DNA of 64,000 nucleotides from Azohydromonas caseinilytica (GTDB taxonomy: Bacteria > Pseudomonadota > Gammaproteobacteria > Burkholderiales > Burkholderiaceae_C): assembly GCF_012927045.1 (NCBI RefSeq), contig NZ_JABBFW010000006.1:252229-316228 (forward strand), written 5' to 3'. Position numbers and translations under genes: made by a program. Below the pieces are notes generated by a model. It was given only the letters and a program-made list of their open reading frames with translations. It was not told where the DNA came from and did no database searches. Below are positions 53,307-62,503 of this stretch, one piece after another (the first letter of the stretch is position 1; each line of letters begins with the position of its first letter).

Positions 53307-55394
53307 TCAAGCCCGCGGCGTCGGCCCATCCGGGACTGCGGCTCGCGGCAGCAACAGCGTCGTCCACAGCAGCGACCACAGCAGCCAGGCCACGCGCGGC
53401 ATGTCCATCACGCCGCTGATCAGGCCCACCAGCAGCGCGCCGCACAGCGAGGCCGCCAGGAACACGGCGGCCTCGGCGTCCAGGCCACGGCCGCGCACGC
53501 GGCGCCCCAGCCGCCACAGCGCCGCAGCGGCCAGCCCCAGGAACAGCGCCAGTCCCGGCACGCCGCGCTCGATCAGCAGCTCCAGGTACAGGTTGTCGAT
53601 GTGCCAGGGCAGGTAGTAGCCCTGCGCCACGGGCCACCAGCGCGCCAGGCCGGCCGTGAAGTCGCCGTTGCGCAGCAGCTGCGCGCCGCCCGCGTACAGC
53701 CGCACCGCCTCGACCTGCACCGTGCCGCTGCGCGCCGACAGCATCAGCACATGGGCGCGCGGCAGGGGGCGCTCCTGCAGCAGCGGCCCGCCCAGGGGCA
53801 GCTCCATCCACACCGCTTCCTCCGACGGCCGCACCCGCAGCTGCCCCCACTGGCAGCGGTTGTCGTAGAGCAGGTGCGACTCGCACAGCTTCACCAGCAG
53901 CCAGGCCGGCCGGTCGTTGATGGCGCGCACGCGCAGCTCGATGCGGTGCGGCCCGGGATGCGAGGCCACGCGCTGCGTCAGCCCGTAGGCGCCGTCGCTG
54001 CGCCGCCCCGGACTGCGCGCCTCCAGCCGCACGCCCTCGTCCGTCAGCGCCACGCCGCCGGAGAAGGCCGGATGCTGCGGCGGGCGCACGTAGTGCGCGG
54101 GCAGGCGGCCCAACCCCAGGCCCAGCAGCGTGTCGGCGGGGGTGCGCAGCAGCGCCAGCCCGCGCTCCCAGTGGGCGATGCGCGCCTTCAGGTCCATGCC
54201 GCTGGCATTCATGCGCTCGCGCATGAAGCTGCCGCCGCCCAGCACCATCACCACCTCGGCCAGCAGCACCACGGCCAGCGTCAGGCCCGCGGCGGCACGC
54301 CAGCGGATGCGCGTGAAGCGCCACACCGCCAGCGCCATCAGCATCCACAGCCCCAGCAGCAGCGCCACGCCCGTGACGTCGAGAGCCTCCACCGCCCAGA
54401 CCAGCCCCAGCACCGCCCCCGCCATGAGCACGCCCGCCTGCAGCAGGCCGCGGCGCCGGCCGGGCTCGGCGCGCCACAGGCTCAGCCAGGCCAGCGGCAG
54501 CAGCAGCGGCAGGGCCACGGCGCCGTACACGCCGCGCGAGAAGGTGGTGAGCGCCGCGTAGATGGTGCCCGCGGCCAGCAGCGCCGCGATGCCCCACGGC
54601 GCCGGCCGGCGCAGCCGCCACAGCGCCCAGGCACAGAAGGGCATGACCAGCGCCACGTAGGCGTCGATGGCCGCGCCGCCCACGTGCATCTCCCAGAACA
54701 GCGCCGTGGTGCGGTAGCTGCTGCTGAACTCCATCAGGCCGGCGTGGCTGGCGCGCTCCCACAGCACCGCGCCCACGAACAGCGCCACCCCGCCCAGCAC
54801 GCCCAGCCGCAGCCGTCGCAGCGCGCCCTGCGGCTCGGCCTGCAGCGCCTCGTGCAGCGCGGGCAGCAGCAGCAGCGCCCACAGTGCCGGCTTGGCCAGG
54901 CGCCACGCATTGAGCGGCTGCAGGTAGGCATCGAACCAGCCCGGCAGGCCGCCCGCATCCCAGGCGCCGCGCAGCAGGCCCAGCAGCGTCCACGCCGCCA
55001 GCGCCCAGGCGGCCCGGCGCACGCCGGCCGGCAGCGGCGCGGCCCCGGCCGGGGCCATCCGCGCGCGCCGCGCATGCACCCCGGCAGCCGTGGCCAGCAC
55101 CAGCAGGTCGAACTCGTCCAGCGCGACCCAGCCGGTCCAGGGCGCCAGGCTCGCCACCGGCAGCAGCGCCGGCAGCAGCGCCAGCCAGGCGGTCGGAAAG
55201 CGCCAGCTCAGCGCCGCCCAGGCCCCGAACAGGACGCAGGCGGCCCAGGGGCTCAACGGATGGTGGGCAGCGATGAACAGGCCCGCGCCGGCGCTGGCGA
55301 GGGACAGCGCGGCGGCAAGGGCGCGCGCCGTCGCGGGCCGGCCGGCGGCCGGCCCGTCATGGCGCCCGGCGGCCAAGGACGAAGGTGGCGTCAT
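53307..55394 (-). CDS. O-antigen ligase / polymerase-type membrane protein with extracytoplasmic insert
   Basis: A 695-residue polytopic protein (about 11 helices). The Wzy/WaaL-type signature NLYLELLIERGVPGLALFLGLA follows a large soluble insert (about residues 420-570). The insert is beta-rich (RIELRVRAINDRPAWLLVKLCESHLLYDNRCQWGQLRVRPSEEAVWMELPLGG, VQVEAVRLYAGGAQLLRNGDF) and looks like a carbohydrate-binding jelly roll. Such proteins polymerise or ligate polysaccharide repeats in the periplasm. Convergent with the HPr-rel-A module and transcribed apart from the decarboxylase operon. Confidence 0.85.
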   Translation of the reverse strand: MTPPSSLAAGRHDGPAAGRPATARALAAALSLASAGAGLFIAAHHPLSPWAACVLFGAWAALSWRFPTAWLALLPALLPVASLAPWTGWVALDEFDLLVLATAAGVHARRARMAPAGAAPLPAGVRRAAWALAAWTLLGLLRGAWDAGGLPGWFDAYLQPLNAWRLAKPALWALLLLPALHEALQAEPQGALRRLRLGVLGGVALFVGAVLWERASHAGLMEFSSSYRTTALFWEMHVGGAAIDAYVALVMPFCAWALWRLRRPAPWGIAALLAAGTIYAALTTFSRGVYGAVALPLLLPLAWLSLWRAEPGRRRGLLQAGVLMAGAVLGLVWAVEALDVTGVALLLGLWMLMALAVWRFTRIRWRAAAGLTLAVVLLAEVVMVLGGGSFMRERMNASGMDLKARIAHWERGLALLRTPADTLLGLGLGRLPAHYVRPPQHPAFSGGVALTDEGVRLEARSPGRRSDGAYGLTQRVASHPGPHRIELRVRAINDRPAWLLVKLCESHLLYDNRCQWGQLRVRPSEEAVWMELPLGGPLLQERPLPRAHVLMLSARSGTVQVEAVRLYAGGAQLLRNGDFTAGLARWWPVAQGYYLPWHIDNLYLELLIERGVPGLALFLGLAAAALWRLGRRVRGRGLDAEAAVFLAASLCGALLVGLISGVMDMPRVAWLLWSLLWTTLLLPRAAVPDGPTPRA

Positions 55395-55548
55395 GCCGGA
55401 ATGAGGACGCTGAGGGCCGGGGAACGCCTCAAGCCACCGACGGTGAAGGCTGCGTCCGAATTGTTTCCTGAAGGCTCGCCATGAACCCGCATCTCGGCCC
55501 TACATTGAGGAAATCGTTGCCCCCATGTTGACAATCCCGCGTGCCGCC

Positions 55549-56778
55549 TCAGACCAGCACCTCCACGCATTCCGGATGCCCCAGGAAGCCCTGCGGGCTG
55601 GCCGTGGCGCCGTAGGCGCCGGACTGGAACACCACCACCAGGTCGCCTTCGCCCGCCTCGGGCAGCGCCATGCGCTCGGCCAGCAGGTCCAGCGGCGTGC
55701 ACAGCGGGCCCACCACCGAGACGCTGTCCGTGGCCGGGGCGTCCATGCGCGTGCCGATGGCCACCGGGTAGTTCTTGCGCAGCACCTGACCGAAGTTGCC
55801 CGAGGCCGACAGGTGGTGGTGCAGCCCGCCGTCGGTGACCAGGAACACCTGCCCGCGCGAGACCTTGCGCTCCAGCACCCGCGCCACGTAGATGCCGGCC
55901 TCGCCCACCAGGTAGCGGCCCAGCTCCAGCACCAGCGCCGCCTGCGGCAGCTCGCGCGCCGCGCGCTCGGCCAGCGCCCGCAGGTTGTCGGCGATGGGGC
56001 CGATGTCCAGCCGCTGCTCGCCGGGGAAGTACGGGATGCCGAAGCCGCCGCCCAGGTTCAGGCTGCGCACCGGCGCGGGCGCATGCTCCGCCAGCCGCAG
56101 CGCCAGCTCGTACGACAGGCGCTGCGCCTCGCAGATGGCCTCGGCCTTGAGGTTCTGCGAGCCGGCGAAGAGGTGGAAACCTTCGAAGGCCAAGCCCTCG
56201 GGGCGCAGCTCGCGCAGCAGCGCCGGCACCACCTCGGCGTCGATGCCGAAGGGTTTCGCACCGCCGCCCATGCGCATCCCCGAGCCCTTCAACTCGAAGT
56301 CGGGGTTGACGCGCACGGCCACGCGCGCGGGCAGGCCCAGGGCCTGAGTGATGCCGGCCAGCTGTCGAAGCTCGCGCGCGGACTCCACGTTGACCAGCAC
56401 GCCCGCGGCCACGGCCTGGCGCAGCTCGGCCTCGCGCTTGCCGGGGCCGGCGAAGCTGATCTCGCGCGGGTCGGCGCCGGCGTCCAGCGCCACCTGCAGC
56501 TCGCCGGCGGAGGCCACGTCGATCCCGTCCACCAGCTGCGCCATCAGCGCCACCAGCGCCGGCATGGGGTTGGCCTTCATGGCGTAGTGCAGCTTCACCG
56601 CCGCGGGCAGCGCCGCGCGCAGCTCGGCCGCGCGCGCGCGCAGCAGGCCGCGGTCGTAGGCATAGAACGGGGTGCGGCCCACCCGCTCGGCCAGCCGGCG
56701 CAGCGGCCAGCCGTTGACCAGCAGCTCGCCGTCACGGTGGGCGAACTGCGACATGGGGGCGTGGACGGGGGTTTTCAT
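55549..56778 (-). CDS. PLP-dependent decarboxylase, exosortase-A-associated (LysA-like)
   Basis: A 409-residue fold-type III decarboxylase: RTPFYAYDRGLLRARAAELRAALPAAVKLHYAMKANPM holds the PLP lysine; GPGKREAELRQAV, LNLGGGFGIPYFPGEQRL and CTPLDLLAERM the rest. Matches the group associated with exosortase-A exopolysaccharide loci. ATG at 56776-56778; a shorter start 8 codons later (MSQFAHRDGE) is possible. Probably makes an amine used by the adjacent ligase/ACP. Separated from the ligase by 140 bp holding two REP-like units. Confidence 0.9.
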   Translation of the reverse strand: MKTPVHAPMSQFAHRDGELLVNGWPLRRLAERVGRTPFYAYDRGLLRARAAELRAALPAAVKLHYAMKANPMPALVALMAQLVDGIDVASAGELQVALDAGADPREISFAGPGKREAELRQAVAAGVLVNVESARELRQLAGITQALGLPARVAVRVNPDFELKGSGMRMGGGAKPFGIDAEVVPALLRELRPEGLAFEGFHLFAGSQNLKAEAICEAQRLSYELALRLAEHAPAPVRSLNLGGGFGIPYFPGEQRLDIGPIADNLRALAERAARELPQAALVLELGRYLVGEAGIYVARVLERKVSRGQVFLVTDGGLHHHLSASGNFGQVLRKNYPVAIGTRMDAPATDSVSVVGPLCTPLDLLAERMALPEAGEGDLVVVFQSGAYGATASPQGFLGHPECVEVLV

Positions 56779-56809
56779 GGTTCTTATGAGGCTCTCGAAC
56801 CTCGAAAGC

Positions 56810-56888
56810 CCGTTCGTGCTGAGGTATCGAAGTACGAGCGGGCGCTGCAGCCTGTCGGATTCGCCCTTCGATACCTCAGGGCGAACGG
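56810..56888. repeat. Two REP-like units between decarboxylase and ligase
   Basis: Units at 56810-56841 (plus) and 56856-56888 (minus), core TGAGGTATCGAAG, with CGTTCG/CGAACG arms, same family as at 35811-35982. They sit inside an otherwise co-directional pair of genes and could alter the downstream mRNA. Confidence 0.8.
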
Positions 56889-56918
56889 TTTGTGGTGCGT
56901 ATCGGCTGGCCCGGCGGA

Positions 56919-58529
56919 TCAGCCCTCTTGCTCCTGCCGCTGCGCCCAGCCCGTGGCCAGCGCCTTGCGGTCGATCTTGCCGTTGGCGTTGCGCGGCAGC
57001 GGCGCGGGGACGATGTCGATGCCCGCGGGCACCATGTACGCCGGCATGCGCTGCCGGCATTCGGCCAGCAGCGCCGCCACGTCCACGCCCTCGGCGCCCG
57101 GCGCCGCGGTGGCGATGACGCGGATGGCCTGCCCCAGCACCGGGTGCGGCACGCCGAAGGCGGCGCACTCGCCCACGCGGCGCGTGGCGTAGAGCAGCTC
57201 CTCCACCTCGGTCGGGCTGACGCGGTAGCCGGAGGTCTTGATCATCTCGTCGCGCCGGCCCACGAAGTACAGGAAGCCCTCGGCGTCGCGCGTGACCGTG
57301 TCGCCGGAGAACACGGCGACTTCGGGCAGCGGCAGCCCGCCCTCGCGCCCCGCCACGCCCGCGGGCAGCGGCCGGTAGCGCTCGGCGGTCTTGGCCGGGT
57401 CGTTCCAGTAGCCCAGGCCGACCAGCGCGCCGCGGTGCACCAGCTCGCCCGGCTCGCCCGGCGCGCACTCGCTGCCGTCCTCGCGCAGCACCAGGATCTC
57501 GGCATTGGGAATGGCCTTGCCGATGGAGTCGGGGCGGCGCTCCACCTCCTCCGGCGGCAGGTAGGTGGAGCGGAAGGCCTCGGTCAGCCCGTACATCAGG
57601 AACGGCTTCGCATGCGGCACCCGCTGGCGCAGCAGCGCCAGCGTCTCGCGCGGCATGCGCCCGCCGGTGTTGGCGAAGTAGCGCAGGTGCGCGCCGAGGG
57701 CTTGGGGCCACTCCAGCGCCGCGAGCTGGATGTAGAGGGGCGGCACGGCGGTCAGGCCCGTCACGCGCTCGCGCGCCATGCACTTGAGCACGTCGCGCGG
57801 CAGCAGCCAGTTCAGCAGCTCCACGCGCGCGCCGGCATGGAAGGCGGTGGTGAGCTGGCTGAAGCCGGCGTCGAAGGACAGCGGCAGCGCCGCCAGCAGC
57901 GTGTCGTGCGGGCCGTTGTCCAGGTAGGAGGCCACGCTGGCCGCGCCGGCAACCAGGTTGCGGTGCGACAGCACCACGCCCTTGGGCCGGCCGGTGCTGC
58001 CGGAGGTGTAGAGGATGGCGGCCATGTCGGCGTCGATGACGCGGTGGCCGGCGCGCGCACTCGCCTGCAGCAGCGCGTCCCAGGAGGTGAGCGTCAGGCC
58101 TGGCGGCAGCGCCAGGCCGGGCGGCACGGCGCCGGTGAGCACGACGTGGCGCAGGTCCGGGCAGTCCGCCAGCGCCTGCAGCAGCAGCGGCAGCCGCTGC
58201 GGCGAGGTCACCAGCACGCGCACGTTGCAGTCGGCCAGGATGAAGCTCACCTGCGCGGGCTTGAGCAGCGGGTTCAGCGGCACGAACACGCCGCCGGCCG
58301 CCGGCGCGCCGAAGCTCGCCACCACGGTCTCGAAGCGCTTTTCCAGCCAGATGCCCACGCGCTCGCCGCGCCGCAGGCCCAGTGCCAGCACCCCGGCGGC
58401 AAAGCCCTGCACCTGGGCGTGCAGCGTGGCGTAGTCCAGCACCTGGCCGCCGCAGCTCAGGGCCGGCGCGGCGGGCGCGCGCTGCGCGGCGCGGGTGATC
58501 AATTCGGGCAACAGGACAGCATCGGGCAT
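56919..58529 (-). CDS. Acyl-CoA ligase (AMP-forming), exosortase-A-associated
   Basis: A 536-residue ANL-superfamily ligase. The AMP-binding motif ILYTSGSTGRPKGVVLSHRNL, the YGLTE-type A5 motif (MYGLTEAFRSTYLPPEE) and the C-terminal GRRDEMIKTSGYRVSPTEVEE and NANGKIDRKAL are intact. ATG at 58527-58529; the preceding TTG would add two residues. Activates an acid as acyl-AMP, for transfer to the nearby carrier protein or CoA. Divergent from the ACP across 338 bp. Confidence 0.9.
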   Translation of the reverse strand: MPDAVLLPELITRAAQRAPAAPALSCGGQVLDYATLHAQVQGFAAGVLALGLRRGERVGIWLEKRFETVVASFGAPAAGGVFVPLNPLLKPAQVSFILADCNVRVLVTSPQRLPLLLQALADCPDLRHVVLTGAVPPGLALPPGLTLTSWDALLQASARAGHRVIDADMAAILYTSGSTGRPKGVVLSHRNLVAGAASVASYLDNGPHDTLLAALPLSFDAGFSQLTTAFHAGARVELLNWLLPRDVLKCMARERVTGLTAVPPLYIQLAALEWPQALGAHLRYFANTGGRMPRETLALLRQRVPHAKPFLMYGLTEAFRSTYLPPEEVERRPDSIGKAIPNAEILVLREDGSECAPGEPGELVHRGALVGLGYWNDPAKTAERYRPLPAGVAGREGGLPLPEVAVFSGDTVTRDAEGFLYFVGRRDEMIKTSGYRVSPTEVEELLYATRRVGECAAFGVPHPVLGQAIRVIATAAPGAEGVDVAALLAECRQRMPAYMVPAGIDIVPAPLPRNANGKIDRKALATGWAQRQEQEG

Positions 58530-58867
58530 GCGCAAGACTTCGCGTTTCAGCAGGGGACGGCCCGTGCCGGGCCTGCGTGCCGGGCTCCGCGCAGCGCCTC
58601 GCGGCCGGGCTCCCGTTCACGCGCCGGCGGCACCAGCATTTCGAGAAAAAAACTTGAAAGTATCCAACGGCCGGGCCGATTTTCATATGCCCGACTCAAT
58701 GCAAAATAGAATGTCGAATGCTTCCGTGCCGCGCCCGCGCCGCCACGGAACGCTTGCGCAGCCCGCAGTCACCTGCCGCGGCGGCCCAATCCGAGCGCGA
58801 TCCACTCCCACTCCAGGCCTCGGCCCCCGTCGCGGGCGCCCGGGGCCGTGCGTCGAAGGACATTTGC
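58530..58867. other. Divergent promoter region of the polymer-modification genes
   Basis: A 338-bp stretch with no credible gene. It includes an AT-richer segment (58640-58725). A TTGAAA occurs at 58654-58659 but without a well-spaced -10 box, so I do not call a promoter. Both the ligase/decarboxylase transcript and the ACP/hydrolase transcript must start in it. Confidence 0.5.
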
Positions 58868-59128
58868 ATGGACACCGAACAACAAGTGCTCGGCTTGCTC
58901 GACGAGCTGCTCGGCCTGAACGGGCGCAGCGCCGGCTTCACCCGCGACACGCCGCTGCTGGGCGCCCTGCCCGAGCTCGATTCCATGGGCGTGGTGGCGC
59001 TGCTGGGCGGGCTGGAGGAGCGCTTCGGGCTGGTGGTGGCCGACGACGACATCGAGGGCGCCACCTTCGCCACCGTGGGCACGCTGACGGATTTCGTCGC
59101 CGCGCGCCTGGGCAGCGTCGCGGCCTGA
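58868..59128 (+). CDS. Acyl carrier protein, exosortase-A-associated
   Basis: An 86-residue ACP: four-helix fold with the phosphopantetheine serine in ELDSMGVVALLGGLEERFG. The first part (MDTEQQVLGLLDELLGL) and LGALPELDSMG match carrier proteins next to exosortase-A-type acyl ligases. First gene of the rightward cluster with the two hydrolases. It probably receives the acyl group made by the ligase. Confidence 0.92.
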   Translation: MDTEQQVLGLLDELLGLNGRSAGFTRDTPLLGALPELDSMGVVALLGGLEERFGLVVADDDIEGATFATVGTLTDFVAARLGSVAA

Positions 59129-59168
59129 GCCGCGCTTGCCCTTGCGCCACCCGGCCCACCCTGCCGCC

Positions 59169-60011
59169 TTGACCTCCTTCCCCCCAGAGCCTGCACGGCC
59201 CTGCTTCATGGGCCACGGCCCGGAGCGGCGCTTCTGGCTGCACCACCCGCCCCAAGGCGGCGCGGCGCGGGCACGGGTGCTGTACCTGCACCCGCTGGCC
59301 GAGGAGATGAACCGCAGCCGGCGCATGGCCGCGCTGCAGGCGCGCGCGCTGGCCGCCGCGGGTTGCGAGGTGCTGCAGCCGGACCTGCGCGGCTGCGGCG
59401 ACAGCGCCGGCGAGTTCGCCGAGGCCTCCTGGCAGGGCTGGATCGAGGACGCGCTGGAGGGCTGCCGCTGGCTGCAGCAGCGCCCCGGCGCGGCGCCGCT
59501 GTGGCTGTGGGGCCTGCGCGCCGGCGCGCTGCTGGCCGCCGAGGTGGCGCGCGCGCTGCCCTCGCCCGCCCAGCTGCTGCTGTGGCAAGCGCCGGCCAGC
59601 GGCCGCATCGTGCTGCAGCAGTTCCTGCGGCTGCGCCTGGCCCAGGCCCTGTGCATCAAGGGCGAGGCCGCCACCCTGATGAAGTCGCTGCGCGCGCAGC
59701 TCGACGCCGGCACGCCGGTGGAGGCCGCCGGCTACGTGCTCTCGCCGGCCCTGGCGCGCGGGCTGGACGCCGCGACGCTGGCGCCGCCTGCGCCGGCCGG
59801 GCGGCTGGTGTGGCTGGAGGTCGGCGGCACCGAGCCCGGCGAGGTGGCGCCCGCGGCGCACCCCACGCTGACCGCCTGGCGCGCCGCGGGCTGGAACGTG
59901 CTCGCGCAGCGCGTGCCCGGCCCCGCGTTCTGGGTCACGGCCGAAACCGAAACCGCGCCGGCGCTGTTGCAGGCCTCGCTGCAGGCGCTGCTGGACGAGG
60001 TACCCCAATGA
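59169..60011 (+). CDS. Hydrolase 2, exosortase-A-associated (alpha/beta fold)
   Basis: An alpha/beta-hydrolase-like protein with the hydrolase-2 signature VLYLHPLAEEMNRSRRMAALQARALAAAGCEVLQPDLRGCGDSAGEF. The catalytic site is atypical: the elbow reads WGLRAGAL, with Arg where Ser is usual, so it may not hydrolyse. The start is uncertain: TTG at 59136 or 59169, or ATG at 59208. I take 59169 because it aligns the N-terminus with RPCFMGHGPERRFW. About 280 residues. Overlaps the next gene by 4 bp. Confidence 0.82.
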   Translation: MTSFPPEPARPCFMGHGPERRFWLHHPPQGGAARARVLYLHPLAEEMNRSRRMAALQARALAAAGCEVLQPDLRGCGDSAGEFAEASWQGWIEDALEGCRWLQQRPGAAPLWLWGLRAGALLAAEVARALPSPAQLLLWQAPASGRIVLQQFLRLRLAQALCIKGEAATLMKSLRAQLDAGTPVEAAGYVLSPALARGLDAATLAPPAPAGRLVWLEVGGTEPGEVAPAAHPTLTAWRAAGWNVLAQRVPGPAFWVTAETETAPALLQASLQALLDEVPQ

Positions 60012-60931
60012 ACGGCGCCTGGCAGGAGCAGGCCCTGGCGTTCGACTGCCAAGGCCGGCAGCTGATCGGCGTGCTGGCCCTGCCCGAGGTCGGCGCCGTC
60101 GACACCGGCGTGGTGATCGTCACCGGCGGCCCGCAGTACCGCGCGGGCAGCCACCGGCTGTTCGTGCGCCTGTCGCGCGCGCTGGCCGGCGCCGGCCACG
60201 CCGCGCTGCGCTTCGACCTGCGCGGCATGGGCGACAGCGAGGGCGACTTTCCCGGCTTCGAGCAGCTCACGCCCGACATCGGCGCCGCCATCGACGCGCT
60301 GCAGGCCCGCTGCCCGCAGCTGCGCCGCGTGCTGCTGTGGGGGCTGTGCGACGGCGCCAGCGCCGCGCTGCTGTACCTGCACGCCACGCGCGATGCGCGC
60401 GTGCGCGGGCTGTGCCTGCTCAATCCCTGGGTGCGCTCGGCGCAGAGCCTGGCGCGCACCCACGTCAAGCACTACTACACGCAGCGGCTGCTGCAGGGCG
60501 AGTTCTGGCGCAAGCTGCTGCGCGGCGGCGTCGGTGCCGCGGCGCTGCGCGGCCTGGCGGGCAACCTGCGCGGCGCGCTGGGCCGCCCGCGCGCGGCGCG
60601 CGGCGCGGCGCTGTCGTTCCAGCAGCGCATGGCCCAGGCCTGGCAGGGCTTCGACGGCGCCCTGCTGCTGCTGCTCAGCGGCAACGACTACACCGCCAAG
60701 GAATTCCTGGACCACGCCGCCAAAGACGCGGCCTGGCGCGAGGCCCTGGCGCATCCGGGGCTGGAACAGGCGCAATGCCCCGCGGCCGACCACACCTTCT
60801 CCGGTACCGAAGCCAGCCAGTGGCTGCTGCAGCGCACCTTGTCCTGGGTGAGCGCGCTGGCCGCGCCGCAGGCCGGGCCCGACGCTGCCGCGCCGGCGCC
60901 GCCGCGCGCGCTGGCCGTGCCGCAGCCCTAG
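60008..60931 (+). CDS. Hydrolase 1, exosortase-A-associated (alpha/beta fold)
   Basis: A 307-residue alpha/beta hydrolase with the hydrolase-1 signature GVVIVTGGPQYRAGSHRLFVRLSRALAGAGHAALRFDLRGMGDSEGDFPGFE. The nucleophile elbow is LWGLCDGASAALLY, with Cys instead of Ser, as in this group. The C-terminal His is in PAADHTFSGTE. Pairs with hydrolase 2 in the same cluster, perhaps to release or transfer the ACP-bound acyl group. Confidence 0.88.
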   Translation: MNGAWQEQALAFDCQGRQLIGVLALPEVGAVDTGVVIVTGGPQYRAGSHRLFVRLSRALAGAGHAALRFDLRGMGDSEGDFPGFEQLTPDIGAAIDALQARCPQLRRVLLWGLCDGASAALLYLHATRDARVRGLCLLNPWVRSAQSLARTHVKHYYTQRLLQGEFWRKLLRGGVGAAALRGLAGNLRGALGRPRAARGAALSFQQRMAQAWQGFDGALLLLLSGNDYTAKEFLDHAAKDAAWREALAHPGLEQAQCPAADHTFSGTEASQWLLQRTLSWVSALAAPQAGPDAAAPAPPRALAVPQP

Positions 60932-60985
60932 GCCCGTACCGCCGCGGCCGCGCCTCCCGTCCTTTCAGCCCTCCCCGCCATTCCC

Positions 60986-62437
60986 ATGTCGATCCGCAAA
61001 TCGCTGTTGATCACCAGCATCGACCGCTACGTGAGCCTGTCCATCACCATCGTCTCGACCATGGTGCTGGCCCGGCTGCTCACGCCCAGCGAGGTCGGCG
61101 CCTTCTCGGTGGCGATGGTGCTGATCTCGGTCATGTCGATGATGCGCGGCATGGGCGCCGGCCAGTACCTGGTGCAGGAAAAGGAAGTGACCGAGGACCG
61201 CATGCGCGCGGTCTGGGCGGTGCAGCTGGGCCTGGGCGTGCTGATGGGCCTGGTGGTGGCGGGCATGGCCGTGCCGGCCGCGCACTTCTACAAGGACGAG
61301 CGCGTGCGCGACATCCTGTTCGTGCTGGCGGGCAACTTCCTGATCACGCCCTTCGGCTCGGTGACCTACGTGTGGCTGATGCGCGAGATGCGCTTCGTGC
61401 CCCTGGCGCTGATGCAGTTCGCCTACACCGTCACCAACGCGGTGGTGGCGATCTGGCTGGCCTGGAAGGGCTGGGGCGCCATCAGCCTGGCCTGGGGCAA
61501 CCTCGCCGCCACCGTGGCCAACGCGCTGGTGGCGATGTGCTTCCGCCCCAAGGGCCATCCCTGGATGCCGGGCCTGCGCGAGGTGCCGCGCGTGCTGTCC
61601 TTCGGCGCGCGCGTGTCCACGTCGGCGCTGGCCGACACGCTGAGCAAGGGCGCGCCGGAGTTCTTCCTGGGCAACCTGCAAAGCCTCGCCGCCGCGGGCT
61701 TCTACTCGCGCGCCGCCGGGCTGGTGTCGCTGTTCCACCGGCTGGTCTTCGACGTGGCCAGCCAGGTGGCCACCACCGACTTCGCCAAGCGCTCGCGCGA
61801 GGCGCAGGACGCGCGCGCGCCCTTCCTGCTGAGCATGGCCCACATCACGGTGCTGTGCTGGGCCTTCTCGGCCTTCCTGGCGCTCATGGCCGGGCCGCTG
61901 ATCCGGGTGCTGTACGGCGCGCAGTGGACCACCTCGGCGCCGCTGGTGAGCTGGCTCTCGGCGGCGCTGGCGGTGAGCGCGCCCGTGGCGTTGTGCCTGG
62001 CCGCGCTCACCGGGCTGGGCGCGGCGGCCCAGGTGCTGCGCGCGGGCATGCTCAGCGCCGCCGCCGCCATGCTGCTGGCGCTGGCGGGCGCGTACCTCGG
62101 GCTGCAGGCGGTGGCGGTCACGGCGCTGCTGTCCGCCGCCCTGGGCACGGCCTGGTGGCTGCGCTCGGCGCGGCAGGTCGTCGGCTTCGCCTGGAAGGAG
62201 CTGGCGGCGGTGCTGCGCCGCAGCGCCGCGGTGGCGCTGGCGGCGTCCATCGGCCCGCTGCTGGCCGTGCTGGTCTACGGCTGGGCCCCCGAGCACACCT
62301 GGACAGTGCTGCTGCTGGGCGGCGCCGGTGCCGCCGCCGGCTTCCTGGCCGGCATCGCGCAGTTCGGCCATCCGCTGTTCGACGAGCTGCGCCGGCTGTT
62401 CGGCCTGTGGAAAGGCCTCAGCGCGAAGAAATCATGA
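60986..62437 (+). CDS. Polysaccharide flippase (Wzx/MATE-like)
   Basis: A 483-residue membrane protein of the MOP superfamily with 12 to 14 helices, starting MSIRKSLLITSIDRYVSLSITIVSTMVLARLLTPSEVGAFSVA. It shows AFSAFLALMAGPLIRVLYGAQWTTSAPLVSWLSAALAV in the second half. Exports lipid-linked oligosaccharide units across the inner membrane, upstream of the polymerase-type protein at 53307. 54 bp after hydrolase 1. Confidence 0.88.
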   Translation: MSIRKSLLITSIDRYVSLSITIVSTMVLARLLTPSEVGAFSVAMVLISVMSMMRGMGAGQYLVQEKEVTEDRMRAVWAVQLGLGVLMGLVVAGMAVPAAHFYKDERVRDILFVLAGNFLITPFGSVTYVWLMREMRFVPLALMQFAYTVTNAVVAIWLAWKGWGAISLAWGNLAATVANALVAMCFRPKGHPWMPGLREVPRVLSFGARVSTSALADTLSKGAPEFFLGNLQSLAAAGFYSRAAGLVSLFHRLVFDVASQVATTDFAKRSREAQDARAPFLLSMAHITVLCWAFSAFLALMAGPLIRVLYGAQWTTSAPLVSWLSAALAVSAPVALCLAALTGLGAAAQVLRAGMLSAAAAMLLALAGAYLGLQAVAVTALLSAALGTAWWLRSARQVVGFAWKELAAVLRRSAAVALAASIGPLLAVLVYGWAPEHTWTVLLLGGAGAAAGFLAGIAQFGHPLFDELRRLFGLWKGLSAKKS

Positions 62438-62503
62438 AATACGGCCCTATTTCATTTGCCTGACCAAAATACTTACCGCCTCAGCAAGCCGCATGCTCTG
62501 CCC

